A stretch of DNA of 7,943 nt from Muribaculaceae bacterium (GTDB lineage Bacteria; Bacteroidota; Bacteroidia; Bacteroidales; Muribaculaceae), in the NCBI GenBank assembly GCA_017545095.1, contig JAFYCU010000032.1:1-7943 (forward strand), read 5' to 3'. Every line of letters starts with the position of its first letter. The stretch's first letter is position 1. The translations under genes and the position numbers were made by a program. Positions 1-6,918 of the stretch are shown piece by piece. A model generated the notes under the pieces. It worked only from the letters and a program-made list of their open reading frames with translations. It was not told where the DNA came from and did not search any database.

Positions 1-730
1 AGATGCTGTCGCCCATGATGCCTCGCCCCAGCGGTGAGCACATGGTCTTGCCCAGCTGATGCCCATAGTTCTCGCGCAGTCCGGCCTGCGCGGCTCCCTC
101 GTTGAGCCGCTTGGCCTCGAGGATGAAGCGCAGGTCGTCTTCGGGGGTAAGCGTGGCAAAGTCATAGACCATGCGCAGCGTGAGCGGCACCTGGTCGGCT
201 TCGGGCTTGGTGGTGGCATCGGCACACGCCGCCGGGGTGTCGCCCTCGGCAGCCAGCAGCTCGCTGTCGCGGCGAAGGAGCACAAAGTGGGTGTGGTGCG
301 TCTTGATGCGTGCCTGAGCCTCGTGCCCGGCGGCGGCGACCACCACATCGATAAACAGTTTGTCGGGGTCCTCTTCCTCCAAGGCTATGGTGATGCGGTT
401 CTCGGCGATGTAGGCTTTTCCGGCTTCCACGGCGTCGCGGTTGCAGTCGCGCAGCACCTCCAAGCCATATTCCGACTTGCCGATGAGCACCCCCAGCGCA
501 ATGGCGATGGGCAACCCCACCATGCCGGTGCCGGGAATGCCCACGCCCATGGCGTTCTTGAGGATGTTGGCACTCAGCCGCACCTGTACGCACTCGGGTC
601 TGAAGCCCAGCAGCTCAGTGGCCTTGGCCACACACAATGCCACAGCGATAGGCTCGGTGCACCCGATGGCCGGCACCACCTCGCGCTTGAGCAAGGCTAT
701 AATTTTTTGTTGAGTTTCGGCTGTCATCAT
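1..730 (-). CDS. cyuA: L-cysteine desulfidase / UPF0597 (serine dehydratase alpha-like) family, N-terminal part, runs off left edge
   Basis: The first ~243 codons of a cytoplasmic enzyme of the CyuA/CdsB (UPF0597, formerly YhaM) family, whose members are usually about 430 residues, so a little over half is present. Known members break L-cysteine into pyruvate, ammonia and sulfide using an oxygen-sensitive Fe-S cluster. Seen here: the N-terminal block VVPAIGCTEP (residues 18-27), whose Cys24 corresponds to the first cluster-ligand cysteine of the family, and the hallmark KNAMGVGIPGTGMVG (58-72). The remaining ligand cysteines lie beyond the window. The start has two adjacent ATGs (728-730 and 725-727); the first is chosen and either fits. 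No Shine-Dalgarno is visible. A Bacteroidetes promoter lies directly upstream, so the gene is probably transcribed alone with a leader of about 20 nt. Family assignment is firm; cysteine rather than another beta-substituted amino acid as substrate is inferred from characterised relatives. Confidence 0.9.
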   Translation of the reverse strand, partial: MMTAETQQKIIALLKREVVPAIGCTEPIAVALCVAKATELLGFRPECVQVRLSANILKNAMGVGIPGTGMVGLPIAIALGVLIGKSEYGLEVLRDCNRDAVEAGKAYIAENRITIALEEEDPDKLFIDVVVAAAGHEAQARIKTHHTHFVLLRRDSELLAAEGDTPAACADATTKPEADQVPLTLRMVYDFATLTPEDDLRFILEAKRLNEGAAQAGLRENYGHQLGKTMCSPLGRGIMGDSI

Positions 731-757
731 TTGTTGTCGACTTTTACGTTTAATCGG

Positions 758-789
758 CAAAATTACTGCAAACCGAGCGAAACGCAAAA
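758..789 (-). promoter_or_regulatory. Bacteroidetes-type promoter of the cysteine desulfidase gene
   Basis: Read on the minus strand, TTTTG (785-789) is followed after 19 nt by TAATTTTG (758-765). This matches the Bacteroidetes primary-sigma consensus TTTG, ~19 nt, TAnnTTTG exactly at the conserved positions. The predicted transcription start falls near 750, about 20 nt before the ATG pair at 725-730. Confidence 0.75.
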
Positions 790-867
790 TAAAAATTGAA
801 GTATTTTAACGACAACAGCCAATCATCATAGAATTTAAGACACCTTGCCGCCATTCATGCTCCACTT

Positions 868-919
868 GCTTCGGCTATCAGCCGCACGCTTCGGCCATTA
901 GCCGCATCAGGATGCGGCT
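868..919. repeat. Short tandem hairpin repeat (REP-like) in the spacer
   Basis: Two 19-bp copies in tandem (868-886 and 888-906) match at 17 of 19 positions, starting GCTTCGGC and ending AGCCGCA. The first folds as CGGCT/AGCCG around three bases. The second runs into a perfect inverted repeat at 900-919: AGCCGCATC and GATGCGGCT, 9 bp per arm, separated by AG. No T tract follows in either direction, so it does not look like a terminator. The design resembles dispersed REP-type intergenic repeats, but genomic copy number cannot be seen from here. Apart from the promoter at the start-codon side and the small repeats listed, I see nothing else in the 731-1033 spacer. Confidence 0.5.
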
Positions 920-948
920 CTACAGGATTCGGCGGCCATCGGGAATGC

Positions 949-965
949 AAAAAAGCCCTCCTTTT
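949..965 (-). terminator. Possible weak terminator downstream of the glycosyltransferase gene
   Basis: On the minus strand AAAAG, five loop bases and CTTTTTT form a 5-bp AT-rich hairpin continuing into a run of six T. It lies about 70 nt after the glycosyltransferase stop codon. The stem is weak, so termination here is only a possibility. Confidence 0.3.
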
Positions 966-984
966 AGGATTCTCCTTTTAGGAT
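958..984. repeat. 13-bp tandem direct repeat
   Basis: The 13-mer CTCCTTTTAGGAT occurs at 958-970 and again at 972-984, a 14-bp period with one spacer base. The first copy overlaps the weak hairpin that may terminate the glycosyltransferase transcript. It may reflect replication slippage; no function is evident. Confidence 0.7.
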
Positions 985-1033
985 GGTTCAGTTGTTTGTA
1001 ATTGATTCAGTATTTTGGCGCAGTGGCTTGCTG

Positions 1034-2134
1034 CTATTTGGCAAACAAGTCGCGGTAGATGCCGGTGATGCGTTCGTAGAAGATGTCGTAGTTCAGGTGC
1101 TGTTCAAAGTCGGCCTGTGCGCGGCAGCCGATGCGCTGGCGCATGTCGGGGTTGTCGATCAGGCTTTTCATGGCGGCGGCGAGCATCCCGATGTTGTTGG
1201 GATTGACCAGCAGGGCGTTCTTGCCATCATCTACATATTCCTTCTGCGCCCCGTTGTTGCTGCTGATGTGCGCTTTGCCTTGCATCATGTATTCCAGGTT
1301 GGAGATGCCCATGGCTTCGGGCTCCACCGATGGCAGCACACCGAAGTCGCACTGCGCAATCAGACTCGAGATGTTTTCCTGAAAGCCCACCAGCGACACG
1401 TTGCGCACGAGCTGGTTGGCCACAATGAACCCTTTGAGTTGGCTCACATATTTGCGTTTTCCCTCGCCGATAAGGGCCAGACGGTAGCTCTGCTTGTCGA
1501 GCTGTGTGGCAGCGTTGAGCAGCACATCAACGCCTTTCTCGGGGCAGATGCGTCCATGATAGAGAATGAGGGCTTGCCCCGGCTCCACATGCATGCGCTC
1601 GCGCAGGTCGATGGGCGGCACGGCGAGCGGGTTGGGCATCACGCTGTCGTGCACCACGCTGGCACGCGACGGGTCGAAGTTCTTCGAGGCTTTCATCCAC
1701 ACATCGTGGGCCATATGCGACACAAACACGTAGTGGTCGATTAGCCGGTAGAGCTTGCGGTAGATGTAGTTGCTCTTTGGGGTGGCGATGCCGTGTATGG
1801 TGATCACCACGCGGGTGTTGGGGTTCTCGCTCATGCGTCGGGCCATCACAGCGGCAAACGCGTCGTGGAACGTGTGCACGTGCACCACGTTGCGCCCCTT
1901 GCGCAGCAGGCGCGCGAAGCGCATGGGCGAGTCTAGGTCGGTGATGCCTTTGAGCGGCAGGATGGAGATGGGCACCTCCAAGCGGCGGAAGTGTGTGAGC
2001 ACTGGCTCGTTTTTGCGGCACACCACCTCCACATAGTAGTTCGGGTCGTTGCGCAGGCGCGAGGTGAGGCTGTAGGCATACTCCTCGGCCCCGGTCCACG
2101 TCTTGTTCGACGCGATATGGAATACGTTGATCAT
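1034..2134 (-). CDS. GT-B glycosyltransferase (GT4-like, glycosyl transferases group 1)
   Basis: A complete 366-residue protein, normal length for a GT4-type retaining glycosyltransferase that moves a sugar from a nucleotide donor to a glycan or lipid-linked acceptor. The N-terminal Rossmann half has the glycine-rich acceptor-side loop TWTGAEEY (residues 12-19) and VVHVHTFHD (83-91). The C-terminal half opens with ILYHGRICPEKG (190-201), typical of the donor-binding domain, and carries the E-x7-E signature at E273 and E281 within EPEAMGISNLE. There is no signal peptide or membrane segment, so it acts in the cytosol or at the inner membrane face. The start MINVFHIAS fits the first beta strand. 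The gene begins 63 bp after the CotH-like gene and no convincing promoter lies between (TACAATTG is one base off the -7 box and lacks a -33 partner), so it is probably co-transcribed. Sugar and acceptor cannot be told from sequence. Confidence 0.92.
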   Translation of the reverse strand: MINVFHIASNKTWTGAEEYAYSLTSRLRNDPNYYVEVVCRKNEPVLTHFRRLEVPISILPLKGITDLDSPMRFARLLRKGRNVVHVHTFHDAFAAVMARRMSENPNTRVVITIHGIATPKSNYIYRKLYRLIDHYVFVSHMAHDVWMKASKNFDPSRASVVHDSVMPNPLAVPPIDLRERMHVEPGQALILYHGRICPEKGVDVLLNAATQLDKQSYRLALIGEGKRKYVSQLKGFIVANQLVRNVSLVGFQENISSLIAQCDFGVLPSVEPEAMGISNLEYMMQGKAHISSNNGAQKEYVDDGKNALLVNPNNIGMLAAAMKSLIDNPDMRQRIGCRAQADFEQHLNYDIFYERITGIYRDLFAK

Positions 2135-2164
2135 CTATCTTGTTGCAATTGTAACATTGGCTGT

Positions 2165-2187
2165 GTGCACCCCCCGAGAGGCTGCAC
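2165..2187 (-). other. Intercistronic hairpin between the CotH-like and glycosyltransferase genes
   Basis: An inverted repeat pairs GTGCA with TGCAC and, past one mismatch, CCTC with GGGG including one G-T pair, leaving a 3-base loop. It begins 11 nt after the stop codon of the CotH-like gene and has no T tract. It could act as an RNA-stability or partial-attenuation element; this is inference from folding by eye. Confidence 0.35.
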
Positions 2188-2197
2188 CTGCTGCCTA

Positions 2198-3949
2198 TCA
2201 CTCGCTGTCGTCATCCGTGTCGATGCGATTCAGTATCACATTGATCACGATGTTCATGTCTTCAACGTCAATCACCTGGTCGTGGTTCACATCTCCCTGG
2301 CCGCGTTCGGGGTGCAGCCGTAGCATCATGTTCACCAGCTCGTTGATATCGAGGATGTCCACCACGCCATCGTGGGTCACATCGCCCAACGGATACACTT
2401 CGGTGGTGAACACGCAGTTGTCGAGGTAGTCCATGTGTTGCTCAATCCATTTGGTGACGTAGGCCAGCTCGGCATTGATGTCGATGGTGATTTTCATCCA
2501 GGGGTCGGGGTCGAAGCGCCATTTCTCGCGTTGAGCTGTTCCGCTGCGGTTGAGCATGTCGACGGCGGTGGTGAAGCGGTCGATGAGCGCCTGGGTGTCT
2601 AACGGCCCCTCGCGCAGCTCGCGGTACCGCTCAAGCACACGCGTGTTGAAACTGTCCACATCCAGCTCCTTCAGTCGGCGCAGAAAGCGGTGGTGGTTGC
2701 CGAAGTCCTTGTAGATGCTGTGCCACGGTTGCACGCGCAGGCTGTGCGGGGCAAGAGTTACCTTCCAGTCGTGGCCAAACGAGGTGTCGAGATCCCACAC
2801 GCCCATCGTGAGCTTGGGACTGGTGTTGCGGTTGTAGCAGCCCCAATACAGGTTCTTGCCCTGATTGTCGAATGCCAGCAGGGTTTCCAGAAAGATGTAG
2901 TGGTCGATGACCACGGGCACATCGAGCAGGTCACCGATTTGTGCGGCAAAGGTGCTGTCATCGGCCTCGCAGCACAGCTTGCCCAGGTTGTAGAGCAGGT
3001 CGTAGTTGGTGGGCAGCACCTCTTCGATGTCGGGATACTTGGTCTCGAACAGGTTGTATTTGCCATAGCGTCCGCTGGGCATGGTGGGGGGCACCGAGTC
3101 CATCAGGGTGATGGGCGAGCGGTCGTCGACCTTCCAGAGCTGACCGTTGATGTCGAGCGTTTCAGCATCATATTTCATGAGCTTCATCTGCTTGCGGTCG
3201 AGGGCTTCGCCCATGTTGTACACACCGATGTATTCACCGTTGACAAACATCTCCACCAGCTGCCCCCGTGCTCCCAGACGGGCATTGGGTTCATCGGCGA
3301 CGTAATAGGGCTTGGCGGCCATGTCGAGCCACAGGTCGGTTGCCACACGGTTGCGGATGCGCAGCAGGTCGGCGGCCCCGCCTTCGAGTATCCAGCTGTT
3401 GTCGTTGCGCAACCCGAAGAGTTTCACATCCAGCTTCTCGTCGTTGTCGTCAACGAATTTGATGTGATAGCCGCGTTTCACCACCGCGTTTTGGTTGATC
3501 AGGCTGCCGCGATAACGCACCTTGGCACGGCCCAGCAGGTCGTCGGCATCGGGCAGCATCACGGCAAAGGGCGCAATCTCGTAGGTGGTTTTGTTGAATA
3601 TTCCGGAAAACGCCACGATGGGCAGGAAGGTGAACTGCAGCTGTGCCTCGAGCATGGTGCTGTCGGTGAGCATGGCGGTCACGGGCAGCCGGGTGTCGGC
3701 ATCCACGTGCGGAATCACGATGCTGTCGCCAGTCATCTCCAGACCGCACACTGTGAGGGTGGCAACACTGTCGGCATGGGTGAACCGCACGCACATGTCG
3801 CTGCCAAAGTCGGCCTCGGCCACACTGCACAGCAGCAGCCCGCGCGACCAGTCGGCCACCACATGCTTGTTGTTCATCATTATCTGGCTATAACCCACCA
3901 GCAAGGTTATCATGGATAATAGTAGGACGGAGATTCGTTTAAGCATCAT
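2198..3949 (-). CDS. Secreted CotH-kinase-like protein with C-terminal type I dockerin
   Basis: A 583-residue exported protein. Residues 1-20 are a Sec signal peptide (MMLKR, then a hydrophobic core ending VGYS) with no lipobox cysteine. A ~110-residue N-terminal region of unclear fold precedes the CotH domain. CotH-family motifs follow: GYHIKF (160-165), FGLRNDNSW (178-186), RIRNRVATDLW (197-207), FVNGEYIGVYNMGE (235-248) and GVWDLDTSFG (383-392). D386 and D388 lie where the family carries its metal-binding/catalytic aspartates. CotH of Bacillus spores is an atypical protein kinase; kinase activity here is inferred only. The end is a dockerin pair, GDVTHDGVVDILD (522-534) and GDVNHDQVIDVED (552-564), with Ca-binding D1-D5-D9-D12 spacing. 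The frame extends 11 codons upstream to a TTG (3980-3982), but that TTG is part of the promoter -7 box, so the ATG at 3947-3949 is chosen; 3944-3946 is also possible. Confidence 0.88.
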   Translation of the reverse strand: MMLKRISVLLLSMITLLVGYSQIMMNNKHVVADWSRGLLLCSVAEADFGSDMCVRFTHADSVATLTVCGLEMTGDSIVIPHVDADTRLPVTAMLTDSTMLEAQLQFTFLPIVAFSGIFNKTTYEIAPFAVMLPDADDLLGRAKVRYRGSLINQNAVVKRGYHIKFVDDNDEKLDVKLFGLRNDNSWILEGGAADLLRIRNRVATDLWLDMAAKPYYVADEPNARLGARGQLVEMFVNGEYIGVYNMGEALDRKQMKLMKYDAETLDINGQLWKVDDRSPITLMDSVPPTMPSGRYGKYNLFETKYPDIEEVLPTNYDLLYNLGKLCCEADDSTFAAQIGDLLDVPVVIDHYIFLETLLAFDNQGKNLYWGCYNRNTSPKLTMGVWDLDTSFGHDWKVTLAPHSLRVQPWHSIYKDFGNHHRFLRRLKELDVDSFNTRVLERYRELREGPLDTQALIDRFTTAVDMLNRSGTAQREKWRFDPDPWMKITIDINAELAYVTKWIEQHMDYLDNCVFTTEVYPLGDVTHDGVVDILDINELVNMMLRLHPERGQGDVNHDQVIDVEDMNIVINVILNRIDTDDDSE

Positions 3950-3979
3950 CTTGAAAATGATTGTTGAAATAATAGCGGG

Positions 3980-4012
3980 CAAAATTAGCTATTACTTTCC
4001 AATCGTGCAAAA
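3980..4012 (-). promoter_or_regulatory. Bacteroidetes-type promoter of the CotH-dockerin gene
   Basis: On the minus strand TTTTG (4008-4012), 20 nt, TAATTTTG (3980-3987). It is the same element as the promoter of the desulfidase gene, and the predicted leader to the ATG at 3949 is again about 25 nt. It lies just beyond the hairpin terminator of the preceding unit, which supports an independent transcript for the CotH and glycosyltransferase genes. Confidence 0.78.
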
Positions 4013-4044
4013 TTCTGACACCTTTTTATCGCGTTTCTTTGTGA

Positions 4045-4089
4045 CAAAACGCGCCCGCTTAACGTTATTTAACGTCTAGCGGGCGCGTT
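4045..4089 (-). terminator. Strong intrinsic terminator after the OPT-LRR unit
   Basis: A perfect 12-bp GC-rich inverted repeat, AACGCGCCCGCT (4048-4059) and AGCGGGCGCGTT (4078-4089), encloses a 2x2 internal loop and a second stem ACGTT/AACGT (4062-4066, 4071-4075) with a 4-base loop. Read on the minus strand it ends in TTTT before G, giving a short U tract. It sits downstream of the LRR gene and the OPT remnant and upstream of the CotH promoter. The + strand side lacks a T run, so it is oriented for minus-strand transcripts. Confidence 0.7.
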
Positions 4090-4116
4090 GTAACGTTTGG
4101 TTACTGTTCTGCGCGA

Positions 4117-4250
4117 TTACTCGTCTTTCTTGGCGCACAGGCAACTCACAATCAGGTAGGTGATGGCATCCACAATGTAGAGCATCCACGGCGTGTCGTC
4201 ACCCATCATCAGCGGGTCAATCACGGCGGCCATGGCGTTGGCCTGCGGGG
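4117..4250 (-). pseudogene. Remnant of a second OPT transporter gene with an internal in-frame deletion
   Basis: This stretch is built from two pieces of an OPT gene like the one at 6964-7943. Bases 4117-4165 align with 6964-7012 (the last ~16 codons and stop), with four differences. Bases 4162-4250 align with 7324-7412 (codons around QANAMAAVID to YIVGA), with two differences. They meet at a shared GATG, and the segment missing relative to the intact gene is exactly 315 bp (105 codons), so frame is kept. The N-terminal part of the gene is absent and an in-frame TGA (4255-4257) lies just upstream. Similarity stops abruptly at the stop codon on one side and at 4250 on the other. Differences include two synonymous changes, a TGA/TAA stop swap, two Gly-to-Asp changes and one Arg-to-Cys. 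An ATG at 4231-4233 leaves a 38-codon frame with one hydrophobic stretch; there is no evidence it is expressed. Confidence 0.85.
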
Positions 4251-4272
4251 GCCGTCACACCCTCATTGTGCA

Positions 4273-6918
4273 TTAATACTTCCCAAGCATGATGTTGATG
4301 AGGATGTTGAGGTCGTCTACATCGACGGTGTTGTCGCCGTTAAGGTCGGCCAACGGGTTGTTATCCGCGTTGCCGAGCATGATGTTGATGAGGATGTTCA
4401 GGTCATCGACATCGACAATGCCGTCACCATTCAAATCGCCCGTAATCACCGGGTTGTCGTTGGGCAGGTCATCGGTGACGTTGAAGAACTCTTCCCACAC
4501 GGGTGCGGCTTGATAGGTGCGCTTGCAGCCCAGGGGCACGTGCAGGGCGCATGCAGTCTTGTCCACGCCGCTGAAGGCTGTGGCATCGGCACAAACGGGC
4601 GGTGTGGGGTTCATGCTGTTGATGAGCGCAAGGCTGGTGCATCCGTTGAACTCATCGGCATTGAGCGCGTTCACCAACTTTCCAATCGTGAGTTGCTTGA
4701 TTGTGCTGGAATGGAAGGCGGTGCCTTTTCGGTTGTCTTGCTGGGTGGGGAGGATATGGCGGCCCATGTAGGCGGTCTCGAGTGCCGTCATATTACCTGT
4801 CAATGAGTTTCCGTAGAACCCGGCACCGACGCCGAAGAGCGTCAACGGCCGGTCGGTGTCGGAGATGGTGAGCGACTGCACGCCCGTCATGCCCACAAAC
4901 GCGGTAACGTCCAGGCTGTCGAGGCTTGCCGGCAGGGTGAGCGATGCCACCCGCTTGCAGTCGTTGAAAGCGTAGTAGCCGATGTAACTCACGCCGGAGC
5001 CTAAGTCCAGGGTGGTCATGGCCGTGTCGCCCGAGAAGGCCTCGGTGCCGATGTGGGTCACCCGGTCGGGAATGGTGATGGCACGCAGGCTGGAGTTGTT
5101 GTAGAACGCTTTCTCGCCAATGCTTTCCAGCTTGCTGCCGAGCTGCACCTGTTCCAGACTTTGGCAGCCATAGAACTCGTCGGTGCCTAAGGCCGTCACG
5201 TGGTCGCCCATGGTGAGCCGCTTCAGGGCTGCCTCATAGAAGGCGGTGTTCTTTCGGTTGTCCTGATGGGTGGGGAGGATGTTGCGGCCCATATAGGCTG
5301 TCTCGAGTGCCGTGAGATGACTTACCAATGAGCTGCCGTAGAACCCGGCGCCGGCGCCGAAGAGCGTCAGCGGCCGGTTGGTGTCGGCGATGGTGAGCGA
5401 CTGCACGCCCGTCATGCCCACAAACGCGGTAACGTGCAGACTGTCGAGGCTTGCCGGCAGGGTGAGCGAGGCCACCCGCTTGCAGTCGTTGAAAGCGTAG
5501 TCGCCGATGTAGCTCACGGCGGAACCTATATTCAAAGTGGTCATGGTCGTGTCGCCTGAGAAGGCCTCGGTTCCGATGTGGGTTACACGGTCGGGAATGG
5601 TGATGGCACGCAGACTGGTGTTGTTGTAGAACGCTTTTTCACCTATGCTGGCCAGCTTGCTGCCGAGCTGCACCTGTTCCAACTGTTTGCAGCCGTTGAA
5701 CTCGTCGGTGCCTAAGGCCGTCACGTGGTCGCCCACAGTGAGCTGCTTCAGGCCTGCCTCGTAGAAGGCGGTGTTCTTTCGGCTGTCCTGATGGGTGGGG
5801 AGGAGGTTGCGGCCCATGTAGGCGGTTTCGAGTGCCGTGAGATGACTTGTCAATGAGCTGCCGTAGAACCCGGCGCCGATGCCGAAGAGCGCCAGCGGCC
5901 GGTCGCTGTCGGCGATGGTGAGCGACTGCACGCTCGTCATGCCCACAAACGCGCGAACGTGCAGACTGTCGAGGCTCGCGGGCAGGGTGAGCGAGGCCAC
6001 CCGCTTGCAGTCATAGAAAGCGTAGTCATCGATGTAGCTCACGCCGGAGCCCAGGTCCAAGGTGGTCATGGCCGAGTCGCCCGAGAAGGCCTCGGTGCCG
6101 ATGGTGGCCACGCTCGACATGGTCGCCTCTTGCAACTTGGGGCACTTATAGAATGCCTTCTCGCCGATGCCGACAACTCCCGGTTTGAGCGTGGCGGTGG
6201 TGAGCGCCTTGAAATTGCTGAACATTTCGGGCGTCACCTGGGTGCCTGTGCCACCCATCGTGAGGTTGACAAGGGTCTGTTTCACCGTGGTGCTGTTCGT
6301 CGTGCCAAAGGGGGTCGCATCGGAGAAGTTCCTTCCGATGTAGATGGATGTCAACGGCAAGTTGGCGAACGGCTTGGCGCTGCCGGCACCGTCGATGACG
6401 AGGGGCTCGGCGTTGTCTTCAAAGGTGATGGAGGTCAACGCAACGCCCAAGCCCAGACCACTGAAGATGTCGTAGGATATCGACTTCACCGAGCCGGGGA
6501 TGGTGATGCTCTGGACAGCGATGGCATTGCTCAACGCCCTGGAGCCAAGAAACTCCAACTCGTTGTGGAGGTAGATGTTTTTGATGCTCTGTGCTTCGTT
6601 GCCGAGCAGGGCACCATTGACACCCACCACGGGGTAGGCGACACCCTCGACAATGATATAGGGTGGCACAAGCACGAAGTCGCGCTCTCCCGATGCGTTG
6701 GAGGGGAAGATATGCCGCAGCACGGCAATTTGCTTGGCGGGGCAATACTGGTAGTCGTAATAGCAATCTTCGAAGTTGTTGACAATGGTGCTGTTGTCGT
6801 CGGCAAAGGCAATGTCCTCAACATAGACCTCTCCGTAGAGCGGCCAGTTGGTCACGTAGGCATTCGCCGCCACAGCAAGCAGCAAGCCGACGGCTGTGAG
6901 AAAATACTTTTTTATCAT
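4273..6918 (-). CDS. Secreted BspA-like leucine-rich repeat protein with C-terminal type I dockerin
   Basis: An 881-residue exported protein. Residues 1-20 are a Sec signal peptide (MIKKYF, hydrophobic core, AANA before YV). From about residue 90 it is composed of BspA-type (LRR_5) repeats with the I-G-x-x-A-F-x-x-C-x-x-L pattern. Residues 251-768 are three long super-repeats of ~175 residues, each with four regular 23-residue LRRs plus an irregular ~83-residue segment containing ETAYMGR and LPT.QD.RK.TAF. A typical BspA C-cap follows (LHVPLGCKRTYQ, 792-803). The end is a dockerin pair, LNGDGIVDVDDLNILIN (829-845) and LNGDNTVDVDDLNILIN (859-875), 30 residues apart and almost identical. BspA relatives bind host proteins or act as surface adhesins; here that is inference, and no enzyme motif is seen. 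The gene starts 45 bp after the OPT stop with no clear promoter (TAAATTTC lacks a spaced -33), so co-transcription with OPT is likely. Confidence 0.92.
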   Translation of the reverse strand: MIKKYFLTAVGLLLAVAANAYVTNWPLYGEVYVEDIAFADDNSTIVNNFEDCYYDYQYCPAKQIAVLRHIFPSNASGERDFVLVPPYIIVEGVAYPVVGVNGALLGNEAQSIKNIYLHNELEFLGSRALSNAIAVQSITIPGSVKSISYDIFSGLGLGVALTSITFEDNAEPLVIDGAGSAKPFANLPLTSIYIGRNFSDATPFGTTNSTTVKQTLVNLTMGGTGTQVTPEMFSNFKALTTATLKPGVVGIGEKAFYKCPKLQEATMSSVATIGTEAFSGDSAMTTLDLGSGVSYIDDYAFYDCKRVASLTLPASLDSLHVRAFVGMTSVQSLTIADSDRPLALFGIGAGFYGSSLTSHLTALETAYMGRNLLPTHQDSRKNTAFYEAGLKQLTVGDHVTALGTDEFNGCKQLEQVQLGSKLASIGEKAFYNNTSLRAITIPDRVTHIGTEAFSGDTTMTTLNIGSAVSYIGDYAFNDCKRVASLTLPASLDSLHVTAFVGMTGVQSLTIADTNRPLTLFGAGAGFYGSSLVSHLTALETAYMGRNILPTHQDNRKNTAFYEAALKRLTMGDHVTALGTDEFYGCQSLEQVQLGSKLESIGEKAFYNNSSLRAITIPDRVTHIGTEAFSGDTAMTTLDLGSGVSYIGYYAFNDCKRVASLTLPASLDSLDVTAFVGMTGVQSLTISDTDRPLTLFGVGAGFYGNSLTGNMTALETAYMGRHILPTQQDNRKGTAFHSSTIKQLTIGKLVNALNADEFNGCTSLALINSMNPTPPVCADATAFSGVDKTACALHVPLGCKRTYQAAPVWEEFFNVTDDLPNDNPVITGDLNGDGIVDVDDLNILINIMLGNADNNPLADLNGDNTVDVDDLNILINIMLGKY
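4615..6168 (-). repeat. Three-copy 525-bp tandem repeat inside the LRR gene
   Basis: Copies span 5647-6168, 5122-5646 and 4615-5121. The landmark GAGAAGGC recurs at 5033, 5558 and 6083, exactly 525 bp apart each time. The copy nearest the N-terminus is one codon shorter in its first LRR. The last copy diverges most in its final third, where it grades into the C-cap. Long runs are identical at nucleotide level, which points to fairly recent unit duplication. Confidence 0.9.

Noticed and set aside
59..799. + strand open frame opposite the cysteine desulfidase and its promoter
   Set aside because: The minus strand encodes diagnostic CyuA/UPF0597 motifs, and this frame would read through the minus-strand promoter.
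2690..3919. 409-codon open frame on the + strand opposite the CotH gene
   Set aside because: It is antisense to a gene with clear CotH and dockerin motifs; its His/Val/Gly-rich translation shows no domain and is what a GC-rich opposite strand yields.
4091..4103. Small inverted repeat TAAC-GTTTG-GTTA next to the large terminator hairpin
   Set aside because: Only four pairs in AT-rich DNA; too weak to call a separate operator or terminator.
4286..4400. Repeated AGCATGATGTTGATGAGG spaced 90 bp apart, considered as a CRISPR or regulatory direct repeat
   Set aside because: It is the coding sequence of the two near-identical dockerin repeats (30-residue period) at the end of the LRR protein.
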